Source: CAZGHF01 sp043797305
Lineage (GTDB): Bacteria; Patescibacteriota; Minisyncoccia; UBA6257; GWB1-50-10
Direction: 5' to 3'
Assembly: GCA_043797305.1 (NCBI GenBank)
Contig: JAZDPW010000034.1
Coordinates: forward strand, 1-52,700
DNA: 52,700 nucleotides
The notes below the pieces were generated by a model that was not told the origin of the DNA, did not search any database, and worked only from the letters and a program-made list of their open reading frames with translations. Below are positions 7,385 through 15,985 of this stretch, piece after piece (within the stretch, counting starts at the first letter, position 1; every line of letters begins with the position of its first letter). The position numbers and the translations under genes were made by a program.

Positions 7385-8828
7385 ACCTCCCTACATAATA
7401 AATGAAACCGACGAGAATGAGGTAATAAACGATAAAGGACGCAAGGCCGGCACTCGGACTGAAAAAAACGCCTATTTTCGCAAAGAATTCAATGACAAAA
7501 ATTTCAAACTTAAGGAGAACTTGCGCGAGCAGGCTTAAGGCCAGCGCCAGGTTGTAAGAAACGAAGGAAAGAGCCGTCATCACGAATCCTAAACCCATCG
7601 TCACCGGGATAAATTCCAAAATGACGACATTGGCGACAAACGACGTCAGGGAGAAATTGCCGAAATTGGAAACGAGAAGCGGCGCGACCATAAGCTGAGC
7701 CGAGGCGGTCGTAAGAAGGTTCTCCCGCCAGGACAGAAATCCTTTCTCCTCGGAAATCCGGAAAAACTTTACGGCCGCGGGCCTTAAATAAATTATTCCC
7801 AAAAGCGCAAGGAAAGAAAGCTGGAAACCGACGTCGAAAACCAGAACCTTCGGGTTATGGAAAACCATCGTGAGGCCGGCTAAAATTATCGCGTTCCGGA
7901 AATCGAAAAACCGGCCGATTTCATTGGCGAGGATCACTAAAATTCCCATGATCGCTGCCCGCACGACTGAAGCCTCGGCCCCGGTCATAAAAACGAATCC
8001 TAAAATCACGAGGACGGTGAAAAAGAAAGTTAACCGCCTTTTTATCGAAAACCAAAGAAAAAGCGCCGCGAGCGTCGAGGCGATAATCGTAATGTTGTAA
8101 CCGGAAAGAGCGACGAGATGAGTGGTGCCGCTTTTCGACATTGCTTCCTTGAAACTTTCCGAAAACTCTCCCCGCTCGCCGAGCGTCAGACCAGCAAGAA
8201 GCGCCGACTCCTTGGGCGGCAAAACCGCTTGGAAAGATTCAACCATTTTATTTTTAACGGCAAAGAGCGATGCTTTGATTCCGCTGCCATGCCCCGAACC
8301 GGTTTTTTCAGCCTCGGCAAAAGAAATAACGCCGCTTATCCCTTCTTTGGAAAGATAGCGGCCGTAACTTTCGGAAAAAGGAAGTTCGATTGTTCCCTTG
8401 ATTTTCAGCTCGTCGCCGTAGCCGAATTGCGGATAACGGGCGGTCTTAACGAGAATATTGCCCCGAAGGGGCCCCTTCGGGGCCGCTAAATAAGAATCTA
8501 GCTCCAGTTTGAATTCCTGCGAGGAGCTTTTCAAAATCGGATTTGAAACAATGATTCCGGAAAAAACTGTTTTTTCACCGAAGGGTATTGTGGTTTTCTC
8601 CCGAAAACGCATATCGTCCCGGGTGTAATAAAAGGCGCCGGCGAACACGAGAAAAACCAGGCCGGCAAGCCAAAAGAATCGCTTATTCCGCTTTAAGCCC
8701 ATGAACAAAAAAGCGGCTGCCGCCGCAAACGTAATTATCAGTATCCACACCCCCACCCCGAAACTCGCAAGAAACACACCTACGAGAAAAAAGAGCGCCC
8801 CGAAGAAGAAAATATCATAAGAAGGCAT
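7347..8828 (-). CDS. comEC: ComEC/Rec2 DNA-uptake channel, membrane part
   Basis: Polytopic inner-membrane protein for single-stranded DNA uptake in natural transformation. I place the start at the ATG 8828-8826, one base after the stop of the upstream zinc-ribbon gene, giving 493 aa. Two or more N-terminal membrane segments are followed by a soluble OB-like region (VFSGIIVSNPILKSSSQEFKLELD). Then comes the Competence domain with LTLGERGEFSESFKEAMSKSGTTHLVALSGYN, the family hallmark, and several more membrane helices. It ends before the metallo-hydrolase domain, which is a separate overlapping gene. Confidence 0.92.
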   Translation of the reverse strand: MPSYDIFFFGALFFLVGVFLASFGVGVWILIITFAAAAAFLFMGLKRNKRFFWLAGLVFLVFAGAFYYTRDDMRFREKTTIPFGEKTVFSGIIVSNPILKSSSQEFKLELDSYLAAPKGPLRGNILVKTARYPQFGYGDELKIKGTIELPFSESYGRYLSKEGISGVISFAEAEKTGSGHGSGIKASLFAVKNKMVESFQAVLPPKESALLAGLTLGERGEFSESFKEAMSKSGTTHLVALSGYNITIIASTLAALFLWFSIKRRLTFFFTVLVILGFVFMTGAEASVVRAAIMGILVILANEIGRFFDFRNAIILAGLTMVFHNPKVLVFDVGFQLSFLALLGIIYLRPAAVKFFRISEEKGFLSWRENLLTTASAQLMVAPLLVSNFGNFSLTSFVANVVILEFIPVTMGLGFVMTALSFVSYNLALALSLLAQVLLKFEIFVIEFFAKIGVFFSPSAGLASFIVYYLILVGFIYYVGRYVGGPVYKSKRA

Positions 8829-8829
8829 A

Positions 8830-10566
8830 TCAAACCACCTCAGTGTTGTAGCAGCTTTCGCAATAAACAATCTCTTTTCTTTCCGGAGAATAGGAGGTTT
8901 CGAATTCGTTGGAACAGCCCGGCTTCATGCACCTGCGGTGCCAGAGTTTGAAAGGCGTTATATTCCGAAGACGTTCAAAATGTCGACAGTTAGGACATAT
9001 TCTGGGGATTGGTATTTTCTTGCTCCTGTAAAACTGAAGCTCCAATGGCATAATTTTGAATGCCGTGGTGCAATTCGCTTCGCAGGAAGCGCCATGCTTG
9101 TTTTTTTCGTGATGCTCGCAGGCGATGGTTTCTTTTAGGATCGAATCCTGAACATCGTTAATGTCATCGGGCAAGTCATCAGAACCGATCGTTGCGCTGT
9201 ATTGCGGTTTTTCTTTTTTCCGCCAACGGTAACCTTTTTTCTCCGCCGTTTTCTCGTCGAGTGGGAAATGTTCCTGAGCAATCGTTTCGTTGTAGCCGAA
9301 AGGTGATAAATCAATTGGGAAAAACTCACCATAAGAGTAATATCTGCCCCCGGAATCAACGTAGGGCGAATCACTCATTTGCTTAATTATCTTTGCCCGC
9401 AACGATTTATATTCTTCCTCACTATATTCTCTGTTCAAAATACAACACTTCTTATTTCTCAAACCAATACAACCGAAAAGATCGGAACTCGAACCACAAT
9501 GGTCGGTATAATCCGTGTCCCTTAATGCGTCGAGCCCGGCCATTGTGAACCGTATTCTCTGCGAATCCTTTCCGCCGGTTATGTACTCGTAGATAAGTTC
9601 GGAGTTAATGTGATAACTCACGTCATATGAATCCTTAAGATTGAAAACCCGTTGGCAATACTTTATATCCTCGACGTTATAAACGTTGAAACAATCGACC
9701 GCCTGTTTGGCATTGCTGTCGTAATTACCCGTTGTCCCTACCGATTTCACGATATCGGCATACTTGTGAAGCGCTTTCATGATTAGGTTATCGAACTCTT
9801 TTTTGAACTTCTCCCGTTCTAAGTAACTCCCAAGATTCAGTTCCTTGAGTTTCTTAAAGTAATCCTCCTTACCATATTGTTCGTTGCGAATCACATACTT
9901 CGCATTGCGGAGATTGGTCGAAAGAATACAGTTCTGGCAATTTCGGCAGTCAAATAGAAACCAGGAATCAATGTCATTCCGAGACTCGACGCAATAATGG
10001 GAATTGGCGTTTCCGGCTCCGTGAATGTTTTCATAGCAGTTTTCACAGCCATTAACGCTCAGGCAGTCGAAAATATTGGAGGACGCATCCACGCTCTTGG
10101 AATAAAACACGTTCTCGCCGCCGTCGCCGACCAAAGAATAAGAGAGGTAAGCGTTTTTCGTAGTCCGGGCGATGTTCGAGTAGAGAGAATCGACCATATC
10201 GAGCTGCCAAAGATTCAGCCGGGGAACGCGGTTGAAAAACTCTTTCCATTGAACGAAAAACGGTTTGGAAAAGTCGTAAGGAACACCGTAAGCGAGTGGA
10301 TCCCATTTGTCGGAATACCAGCAATCGTGGCAATACACCGGGAACGGGTTATCTTTGTGATACATGGAGATGATGTCTTTATTACAAAGACCGCATGTCC
10401 GCTTATACAAAGATCTCTCGTTCCGCCAAGCAAATCGGCGAATAAGCCGGCACTCCGGACACCAGGTTGGTGCCGGGACGTCTATTTTCTTGTAGAAATC
10501 AAAATCCTCCGATTCAATCGCGAACTGGTTTTCACAGTTTTGACAGATTTTAGTTTCGCTATTCAT
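8830..10566 (-). CDS. Cys-rich zinc-ribbon protein, paralogue B
   Basis: A 578-residue soluble protein of a family I know from CPR genomes but whose function I do not know. Its architecture: an N-terminal zinc-binding module (CQNC ... CPEC, residues 9-41) followed by a second ribbon (CGLC ... CHDC, about 58-82). A Cys-, Asn- and Tyr-rich middle (residues about 130-400) has repeated CxxC groups and a DLFGCIGLRNKKCCILNREYSEEEY motif. A C-terminal copy of the N-terminal module ends ...FETSYSPERKEIVYCESCYNTEVV. No signal peptide is seen. It closely resembles the gene just upstream (10608-12326), and its stop is one base from the comEC start. Internal duplication of the terminal modules is visible. 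Confidence 0.8.
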   Translation of the reverse strand: MNSETKICQNCENQFAIESEDFDFYKKIDVPAPTWCPECRLIRRFAWRNERSLYKRTCGLCNKDIISMYHKDNPFPVYCHDCWYSDKWDPLAYGVPYDFSKPFFVQWKEFFNRVPRLNLWQLDMVDSLYSNIARTTKNAYLSYSLVGDGGENVFYSKSVDASSNIFDCLSVNGCENCYENIHGAGNANSHYCVESRNDIDSWFLFDCRNCQNCILSTNLRNAKYVIRNEQYGKEDYFKKLKELNLGSYLEREKFKKEFDNLIMKALHKYADIVKSVGTTGNYDSNAKQAVDCFNVYNVEDIKYCQRVFNLKDSYDVSYHINSELIYEYITGGKDSQRIRFTMAGLDALRDTDYTDHCGSSSDLFGCIGLRNKKCCILNREYSEEEYKSLRAKIIKQMSDSPYVDSGGRYYSYGEFFPIDLSPFGYNETIAQEHFPLDEKTAEKKGYRWRKKEKPQYSATIGSDDLPDDINDVQDSILKETIACEHHEKNKHGASCEANCTTAFKIMPLELQFYRSKKIPIPRICPNCRHFERLRNITPFKLWHRRCMKPGCSNEFETSYSPERKEIVYCESCYNTEVV

Positions 10567-10579
10567 TGTCTTGTTTTTA

Positions 10580-10603
10580 GGTGTTATGACATGTCATAAC
10601 ACC
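10580..10603. promoter_or_regulatory. 24-bp perfect palindrome between the two zinc-ribbon genes
   Basis: The arm ggtgttatgaca (10580-10591) is followed at once by its exact reverse complement (10592-10603), with no spacer. It lies 13 bases upstream of the ATG of paralogue B. No U-run follows on the minus strand, so a dimeric-repressor operator or an RNA processing hairpin is more likely than a terminator. Confidence 0.7.
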
Positions 10604-10607
10604 ATCC

Positions 10608-12326
10608 TTAGACTACTTCGGCGTTATAGCAAATTTCACAGTAAACAATCTCCTTGCGATCAGGCGCATAGGATGTTTCGAACTCGTTGGGACATTTCCC
10701 TACTCCGTGAAAATGAGCGGCAGTGTTTTGGTAGACGCCGTTCTCCGACTTTCCGCCGGCGCACTCACAGGCCCGGTGCCAGAGCTCCCTCGGATTGCGT
10801 CTCGCGAGTCTTTCTTTGTGCCGGCAATCGGGACAACGGCGCGGGAGAAGTATCCGCATTTTCTTATAAAAGTTGAGCTCTTGAAGAAGAACACGAAAAT
10901 TCTTCCTGCACTTTTCGCAAGTTAAAATCTCTTTCGTAATCGATTCGTCAACTTTCTCTATTTGCTGCGGCACCTTGTCCCACGCCATCGTTTCTTTCCC
11001 AAAAAGACCCGAAGTGCGGCCCGCCCACTTAAATCCATTTTTTACCGCCTCCTCTTTTGTGAGTGGAAAATAATCGGGTGCTGTGGACTCATCGTAACCA
11101 AAGGGAGACAATTTGACTGGGAAAAATTCCCCCCACTCGCCGGTAGATTTCATATGACCGATAATTTTCTCAAACAGCTCGTTGTACTCCTCCGGCTTGT
11201 ATTGCTTGTTGAGAATACAGTAAGAAGATCTCCTCATCCCTATACAGCCAAATAAGTTATTGGAGTCAAAACAATGGTCGGAGTAGTACACGTCCCGATT
11301 GTCCCAACATACGATTGAAAAGAAGGTATTATACGAATTCGGCAAAGAAAGCCCCTCGTAACAACGCTCGCTTTTTATGAAAAAGTTTACGTCATAAGAG
11401 TCCTTGATAAAATCGGAGTTGGTAATGTAACGACAGTCCTCCAAGTTGGTCGCGTCGTAACAATATCTTGAGTTTTTGGAGTTTAGGAGACGATCGCCGA
11501 TACAATTCGTGCACTTAATCGTATAGGCGAATCGCTGGGGTAAAGACGAACGCAAGCGCTGCAAATGACTGTTAATTTCCGGAAGATTATCGGATAAATT
11601 ACTTTTCAGTTTCTCTACCTCCTTTTCCCATTCTTCTTTCAAAAGAGGTTTGTTGAATAAATAATGTTCTTTGTTTCTTAAACCAACGCAACCGAAACAA
11701 TTAGTACAATTTACACACTGTTCGGAAAACCACGTATTCGAACAGGAAACACATTGCGTGCACCAGGCGGAACCGTATAAATTCTTGCAATCTGTGCATT
11801 CATAACATAATTCGGCGTCTTCGGTATAGGCGGAGTCGAAAACATCTTTGGAACGAATAACGAAAAAGTCATAATAGCAGTCCTCTGAGGTGTTGCCGGA
11901 AACGCAAAGAAACGAATTTTTGTAGTAAATGCTCCACGGACAATAATCGCTCTGGACGCAGTGTCTGTTCATAAGCGACAAGCGCGGCACTGCTTTAAAT
12001 AGCTCGGCAAATTGTTCGAAGAAAGAACGTGAAAAATTAAATTCCCTGCCGTATGCTTTAGGATCCCACTTGTCGCTCCACCAGTTCTTCTGAGAATAAA
12101 CCGGAAACGGCGCATCTTCCGGATAGAGACTCACGATGGATTCTCCCGTAAGACTGCACGGCCGTCTGTATAAGGCACGTTCCACCCGAAATGCCAACCT
12201 TCTTTGTAGTCTACACTTCGGACAAAAAGTCGGCGGCGGAACATTAATCTTTTTATAGAAATCAAAATCTTCCGGTTCGATAACGAACCGGTTTTTGCAA
12301 TTCTGACAAGTCCTGGTTTCAGACAT
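10608..12326 (-). CDS. Cys-rich zinc-ribbon protein, paralogue A
   Basis: A 572-residue paralogue of the protein at 8830-10566; function unknown. The N-terminal module CQNC ... CPKC (residues 7-39) with EDFDFYKKINVPPPTFCPKCRL is kept. The second N-terminal ribbon has lost three of its four Cys (PCSLTGESIVSLY ... PVYSQKNWW), whereas paralogue B keeps all four. The middle holds dense CxxC repeats (residues about 165-230 and 280-390) and two copies of the motif FGCxGxRxxxxxxxNKxxxxEEx. The C-terminus repeats the N-terminal module (CEKC ... CPDC) and ends in a ribbon, CPNEFETSYAPDRKEIVYCEIC. It starts directly after the mnmA stop, so it is probably co-transcribed. Confidence 0.8.
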   Translation of the reverse strand: MSETRTCQNCKNRFVIEPEDFDFYKKINVPPPTFCPKCRLQRRLAFRVERALYRRPCSLTGESIVSLYPEDAPFPVYSQKNWWSDKWDPKAYGREFNFSRSFFEQFAELFKAVPRLSLMNRHCVQSDYCPWSIYYKNSFLCVSGNTSEDCYYDFFVIRSKDVFDSAYTEDAELCYECTDCKNLYGSAWCTQCVSCSNTWFSEQCVNCTNCFGCVGLRNKEHYLFNKPLLKEEWEKEVEKLKSNLSDNLPEINSHLQRLRSSLPQRFAYTIKCTNCIGDRLLNSKNSRYCYDATNLEDCRYITNSDFIKDSYDVNFFIKSERCYEGLSLPNSYNTFFSIVCWDNRDVYYSDHCFDSNNLFGCIGMRRSSYCILNKQYKPEEYNELFEKIIGHMKSTGEWGEFFPVKLSPFGYDESTAPDYFPLTKEEAVKNGFKWAGRTSGLFGKETMAWDKVPQQIEKVDESITKEILTCEKCRKNFRVLLQELNFYKKMRILLPRRCPDCRHKERLARRNPRELWHRACECAGGKSENGVYQNTAAHFHGVGKCPNEFETSYAPDRKEIVYCEICYNAEVV

Positions 12327-13496
12327 TTATTTAATTATAACTCCGCCTCCCAATAATTCTCCTTCCTTCGAGTAAAACACCGCCGATTGGCCGGGAGCGA
12401 CGAATTTGACTGGTTGGTCGAATTTCAGGTTATAGGTTTCGGGTGATGGGTTGTAGAGCATTGCTTTCACAAGCGGTTGGCGATAGCGCACCCGCACCAA
12501 GACATCCATTCGCCGATTCGCGCCAGAGGTCCCGAGCAATGCCGAGGGACGAATTGTTCCAGCGGTAGCCGGGTTGGTAAAATTCAAACCTCCAAGTTCA
12601 AGCTCTTTCTTGTAAAGCGCAGGGTTGTCGCTGCCCTCGGCGACAACGACTGTGTTTGCCGCAACGTCTTTCTCCACCACGTAATGCGGTTTTGTTTCGT
12701 GGCGTCCCTTAATTCGCGATTCATAATTCATAATCCCGATATGGCGCTGACCGATGGTGTAAAATTCCGCTCCTTCATGCTCGCCTATTCTCTCGCCGGT
12801 CGTGGTCAAAACCTTCCCCTTCGTCGAGGGAATGCGTTTTTTCAAAAAATCATGCAAGCTGACTTTCCCCAAAAAACAAATCCCCTGCGAATCTTTCTTC
12901 TCGGCCGTCGGTAACCCGGCCCGCCTTGCCATCTCTCTCACCTCGCCCTTCAAATAATCACCGATTGGGAAAAGACAATGTTTTAATTGTTCTTGGGTTA
13001 AAGTCCAGAGAAAATAGCTTTGGTCTTTATTTTTGTCCTTCGCGGCAAAAAGAGACAGTGGCTCGGATATTCCGTTCCGAGGGGCAGAATATCCGAGCTG
13101 CACGTAGTGCCCCGTCGCGACATAATCCGCGCCCAAAGACAGCGCCTTTTCCAAAAACAGGCCGAATTTTATCTCCTTATTGCACATCACGTCCGGATTG
13201 GGCGTTATTCCCCGTTTGTAGCCGTCAATCATATACTCCACCACTCTTTTTTTGTACTCTTTTTCAAAATTAAAAACATAAAAAGGAATATTAAGCTCGG
13301 CAGCCACCCGACGGGCGTCCGTTGCGTCGCGCTCGGCACAACCGTCAAGATTGTAGCAACGCATAAAAACGCCGGTTACGTCGTATCCGGCATCACGCAA
13401 GAGAAGAGCGGCAACGGAAGAATCCACGCCGCCCGACATCGCTACAAAAACCCTTCGACTCTGCTTGGGGTAAACTTTCTCCTTGTTTCTTGACAT
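12327..13496 (-). CDS. mnmA: tRNA-specific 2-thiouridylase MnmA
   Basis: Adenylates and thiolates U34 of Lys, Glu and Gln tRNAs. The 389-aa protein has the PP-loop AMSGGVDSSVAALLL (residues 19-33), a catalytic Cys in DVMCNKEIKFG (near 104) and the second Cys in SQGICFLGK (near 206). A central tRNA-binding region and a C-terminal beta-barrel (VRVRYRQP ... FVAPGQSAVFY) follow. It heads the minus-strand block; the next gene starts immediately after its TAA. It diverges from efp across 47 AT-rich bases. Confidence 0.95.
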   Translation of the reverse strand: MSRNKEKVYPKQSRRVFVAMSGGVDSSVAALLLRDAGYDVTGVFMRCYNLDGCAERDATDARRVAAELNIPFYVFNFEKEYKKRVVEYMIDGYKRGITPNPDVMCNKEIKFGLFLEKALSLGADYVATGHYVQLGYSAPRNGISEPLSLFAAKDKNKDQSYFLWTLTQEQLKHCLFPIGDYLKGEVREMARRAGLPTAEKKDSQGICFLGKVSLHDFLKKRIPSTKGKVLTTTGERIGEHEGAEFYTIGQRHIGIMNYESRIKGRHETKPHYVVEKDVAANTVVVAEGSDNPALYKKELELGGLNFTNPATAGTIRPSALLGTSGANRRMDVLVRVRYRQPLVKAMLYNPSPETYNLKFDQPVKFVAPGQSAVFYSKEGELLGGGVIIK

Positions 13497-13543
13497 TCAA
13501 TAGCATTATTATTTAAACTTCCTAGTGCGTCAATTATAAATTC

Positions 13544-14113
13544 ATGCTTTCGTACAACGAACTAAAAGTTGGAATGCTTTTCATCAAAGACGGAGAACCG
13601 TACGAGGTTTTGGAGTACTCGTTCGTAAGAATGCAGCAACGCAAACCCGTTGCCCAGCTTAAAATTAAAAACCTGATATCGGGCAAGGTCCTGCCCTATA
13701 CCGCCCATCAGAACGAAAGTTTTGGGGAAGCGGAAATCGAAATAACACCGATTCAATTCATCTACCACAACCGCGACCAATATTGGTTTCATGAAATCGG
13801 CAAACCGGGCGCCCGGTTTTTTTTGACGGACGAAGTAATGGGCGAAACCGGTCAATTTATCAAACCAAACACCGAAGTCAAGGCGTTCAGGTTCGGCGAC
13901 AGAATCATCAACATCGAACCGCCAATCAAAGTTGAATTGAAGGTCACCGAAGCACCGCCTTCGGTGCGAGGCAACACCGCCCAAGGCGGCAGCAAAACCG
14001 TTGTGCTCGAAACCGGCGCCAAAGTAAACGTCCCTCTTTTCATAAACACCGGGGACGTTGTAAGAATAAATACGAAAACGGGAGAATACGTCGAGCGAGT
14101 GGAGAAAAATTGA
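13544..14113 (+). CDS. efp: Elongation factor P with a non-lysine loop tip
   Basis: Relieves ribosome stalling at polyproline; three domains, 189 aa (normal length). The N-terminal KOW-like domain begins MLSYNELKVGMLFIKDGEPYEVL. At the tip of loop I, where E. coli has modified Lys34 in the context PGKG, the aligned residues are MQQRKP, so Gln32 takes the Lys position and Arg33-Lys34 follow. The OB domains end with GDVVRINTKTGEYVERV, typical of EF-P. No epmA, epmB or earP homologue is seen in the window. The gene is convergent with the TraG-like gene. Confidence 0.93.
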   Translation: MLSYNELKVGMLFIKDGEPYEVLEYSFVRMQQRKPVAQLKIKNLISGKVLPYTAHQNESFGEAEIEITPIQFIYHNRDQYWFHEIGKPGARFFLTDEVMGETGQFIKPNTEVKAFRFGDRIINIEPPIKVELKVTEAPPSVRGNTAQGGSKTVVLETGAKVNVPLFINTGDVVRINTKTGEYVERVEKN

Positions 14114-14117
14114 TTTT

Positions 14118-15959
14118 TTAGTCGCCGGCCGGTTTCTTGAGGGCTTCTTCGAGAGCGCTCCGAAGACCTTCGATATCCACCTGAGCTCTGGACTCGAAGT
14201 GATGTTGTTTCTGTTTTTCTTCTACCGGTTTCAACTCGCTTAAGCTCACCTCTTTCTCAACCTCCTTAATACCCGCTTCGCCACCTCTTACAATCGAACC
14301 GAAGTGGCCTTGCTCCCTTGCCGGCGGCCTCTCTCCGCCTCTTCCCCTATCCCTGTCCCTATTTCTGCGCCCTCTGTCCCTTCCCGCCGGGGCAGCGCTC
14401 TGTTCTTTTTTGATTTCCGTTTTTGAATCGAATTCGATTCCAAGCCCGGACAAATCCGTCATGTATTCCCCTTTTGTCTTACCGCGAAAACTTGATTCAG
14501 TGGGCAGAGGTTTTAGTTCTCCTTCTTCGATTTTCGCGTAACAGTTGCTGCAGTAAACGGGCCGGCCGGGCGTCGGCTCAAACGGCACCTCCGCCTCCTT
14601 GCCGCAAATCGAACAAATGGTTTTGAATTTGTCCTGGGGCATTCCCGATTCGGTCCATTTGATAATTTCGTCCTCCACCACCTGCTGGGGTCTTCCGTAC
14701 CGCTTGCGGGAATTTTTGATGATTTCTTCTTGGGTAACAAAAGAGGCGTTGACGTTGAAAGGTGGCAGAGTCAGTGCCGAAAACGGCCGACAAGTCACGC
14801 CGTTTACCATCAGCTTCAGGTAAATGTGGTAATTGGGGAGATTCACCAAATCCTGCTGAGTCAGCTCGGGCGTAAACTCGGTTTCCAAAAATTCGGCATC
14901 AGCCGCTCCTATCCGGAAAATAATCATAGTGCCTACGTTGCCGAAAACGGCGTCCCTTACTTTCGTGGAAACGCTTGTGGAGAAATCGGTTACAAGCTGG
15001 CCTATATACTGGTGGGCAATGGTAAGGTTCAAGCGATATTTTCTCGCTTCGGAAAGAATTCCCGCAAAGCTGTCGGTCGCGAAGTTTTGAAACTCGTCGA
15101 CATAAAGATAAAAATCCACCCGTTCCTCTTCCGTAATCCTGACCCGCTCCATTGCCGCAAGCTGGATTTTGGTGATAATCATCGCTCCCAGAAGGGCGGA
15201 GTTATCCTCGCCGATTCTTCCTTTGGAAACGTTAACGAGGAATATCTTCCCCTGGTTCATAATGTCGAAAATATCAATCGTGCTTTTCGATTGACCGACG
15301 ATATTTCTGATTAGGGCGGTGGAAAGAAACTGACCGACTTTGTTCTGAATTGGCGCAATGGCTTCGTTCCGGAACTGGTCCCGCCATTCTTCGAATTCGT
15401 GAATCCAAAACGCTTTGATAACCGGGTCTTTGACGTTCGCAATAACCTTCTGCCGATATTCCTTGTCAACCAGAATTCTCGTAACGCCCAAAAGAGTGCT
15501 GCCCGGAGTATCCAAGAGAGCGAGAATAGCGTTGTTCAAAATGTATTCCATTCTGGCCGACCAGACGTTCGCCCAGATTTTCGTGAAAATTCCCATCAGT
15601 CCTGAAGCGACCAAATGCTTGTACTTCGGGTCGGGCAACTCGAGGATATTGAAGCCGATATGATACTCGGTATCGGCCGGATTAAAGTAAATGACATCGT
15701 CAATTCTCTCTTTGGGAATCTTGGTGATGATTTCCTCAACGAGCTCGCCGTGCGGGTCAACAACGCAAACGCCTTCGCCGTTGGCGATGTCCTGAATAAT
15801 CATATTGTGAAGAAGGGCTGATTTACCGGTACCGGTTTTACCCATTACGTAAGTGTGCTGTCTCCGGTCCTTGCGTTTCACGCCAAAAAGCCGGTTGGAG
15901 TTCCGGAAATTCGTCCGGCCGAGATAAATAACATCTTTTTCGTCCCCCAAAAGCGCCAT
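14118..15959 (-). CDS. TraG/VirD4-like P-loop ATPase with zinc ribbon and Arg-rich tail
   Basis: A 613-residue ATPase of the type IV coupling/DUF87 group, common in CPR genomes. It has Walker A GKTGTGKSALLHN (residues 39-51), CVVDPHGE, and Walker B FYLYVDEFQNFATD near 290. A four-Cys ribbon, CSIC ... CSNC (about 455-485), is followed by a low-complexity RGRDR-type basic stretch (about 540-565) and a helical tail. No membrane segment is present at the N-terminus, unlike VirD4. No other secretion genes lie nearby. It may move DNA or protein at the membrane together with unseen partners; this is inference. Confidence 0.82.
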   Translation of the reverse strand: MALLGDEKDVIYLGRTNFRNSNRLFGVKRKDRRQHTYVMGKTGTGKSALLHNMIIQDIANGEGVCVVDPHGELVEEIITKIPKERIDDVIYFNPADTEYHIGFNILELPDPKYKHLVASGLMGIFTKIWANVWSARMEYILNNAILALLDTPGSTLLGVTRILVDKEYRQKVIANVKDPVIKAFWIHEFEEWRDQFRNEAIAPIQNKVGQFLSTALIRNIVGQSKSTIDIFDIMNQGKIFLVNVSKGRIGEDNSALLGAMIITKIQLAAMERVRITEEERVDFYLYVDEFQNFATDSFAGILSEARKYRLNLTIAHQYIGQLVTDFSTSVSTKVRDAVFGNVGTMIIFRIGAADAEFLETEFTPELTQQDLVNLPNYHIYLKLMVNGVTCRPFSALTLPPFNVNASFVTQEEIIKNSRKRYGRPQQVVEDEIIKWTESGMPQDKFKTICSICGKEAEVPFEPTPGRPVYCSNCYAKIEEGELKPLPTESSFRGKTKGEYMTDLSGLGIEFDSKTEIKKEQSAAPAGRDRGRRNRDRDRGRGGERPPAREQGHFGSIVRGGEAGIKEVEKEVSLSELKPVEEKQKQHHFESRAQVDIEGLRSALEEALKKPAGD

Positions 15960-15985
15960 CTTGACTGTATTTTACATTTTATTCC

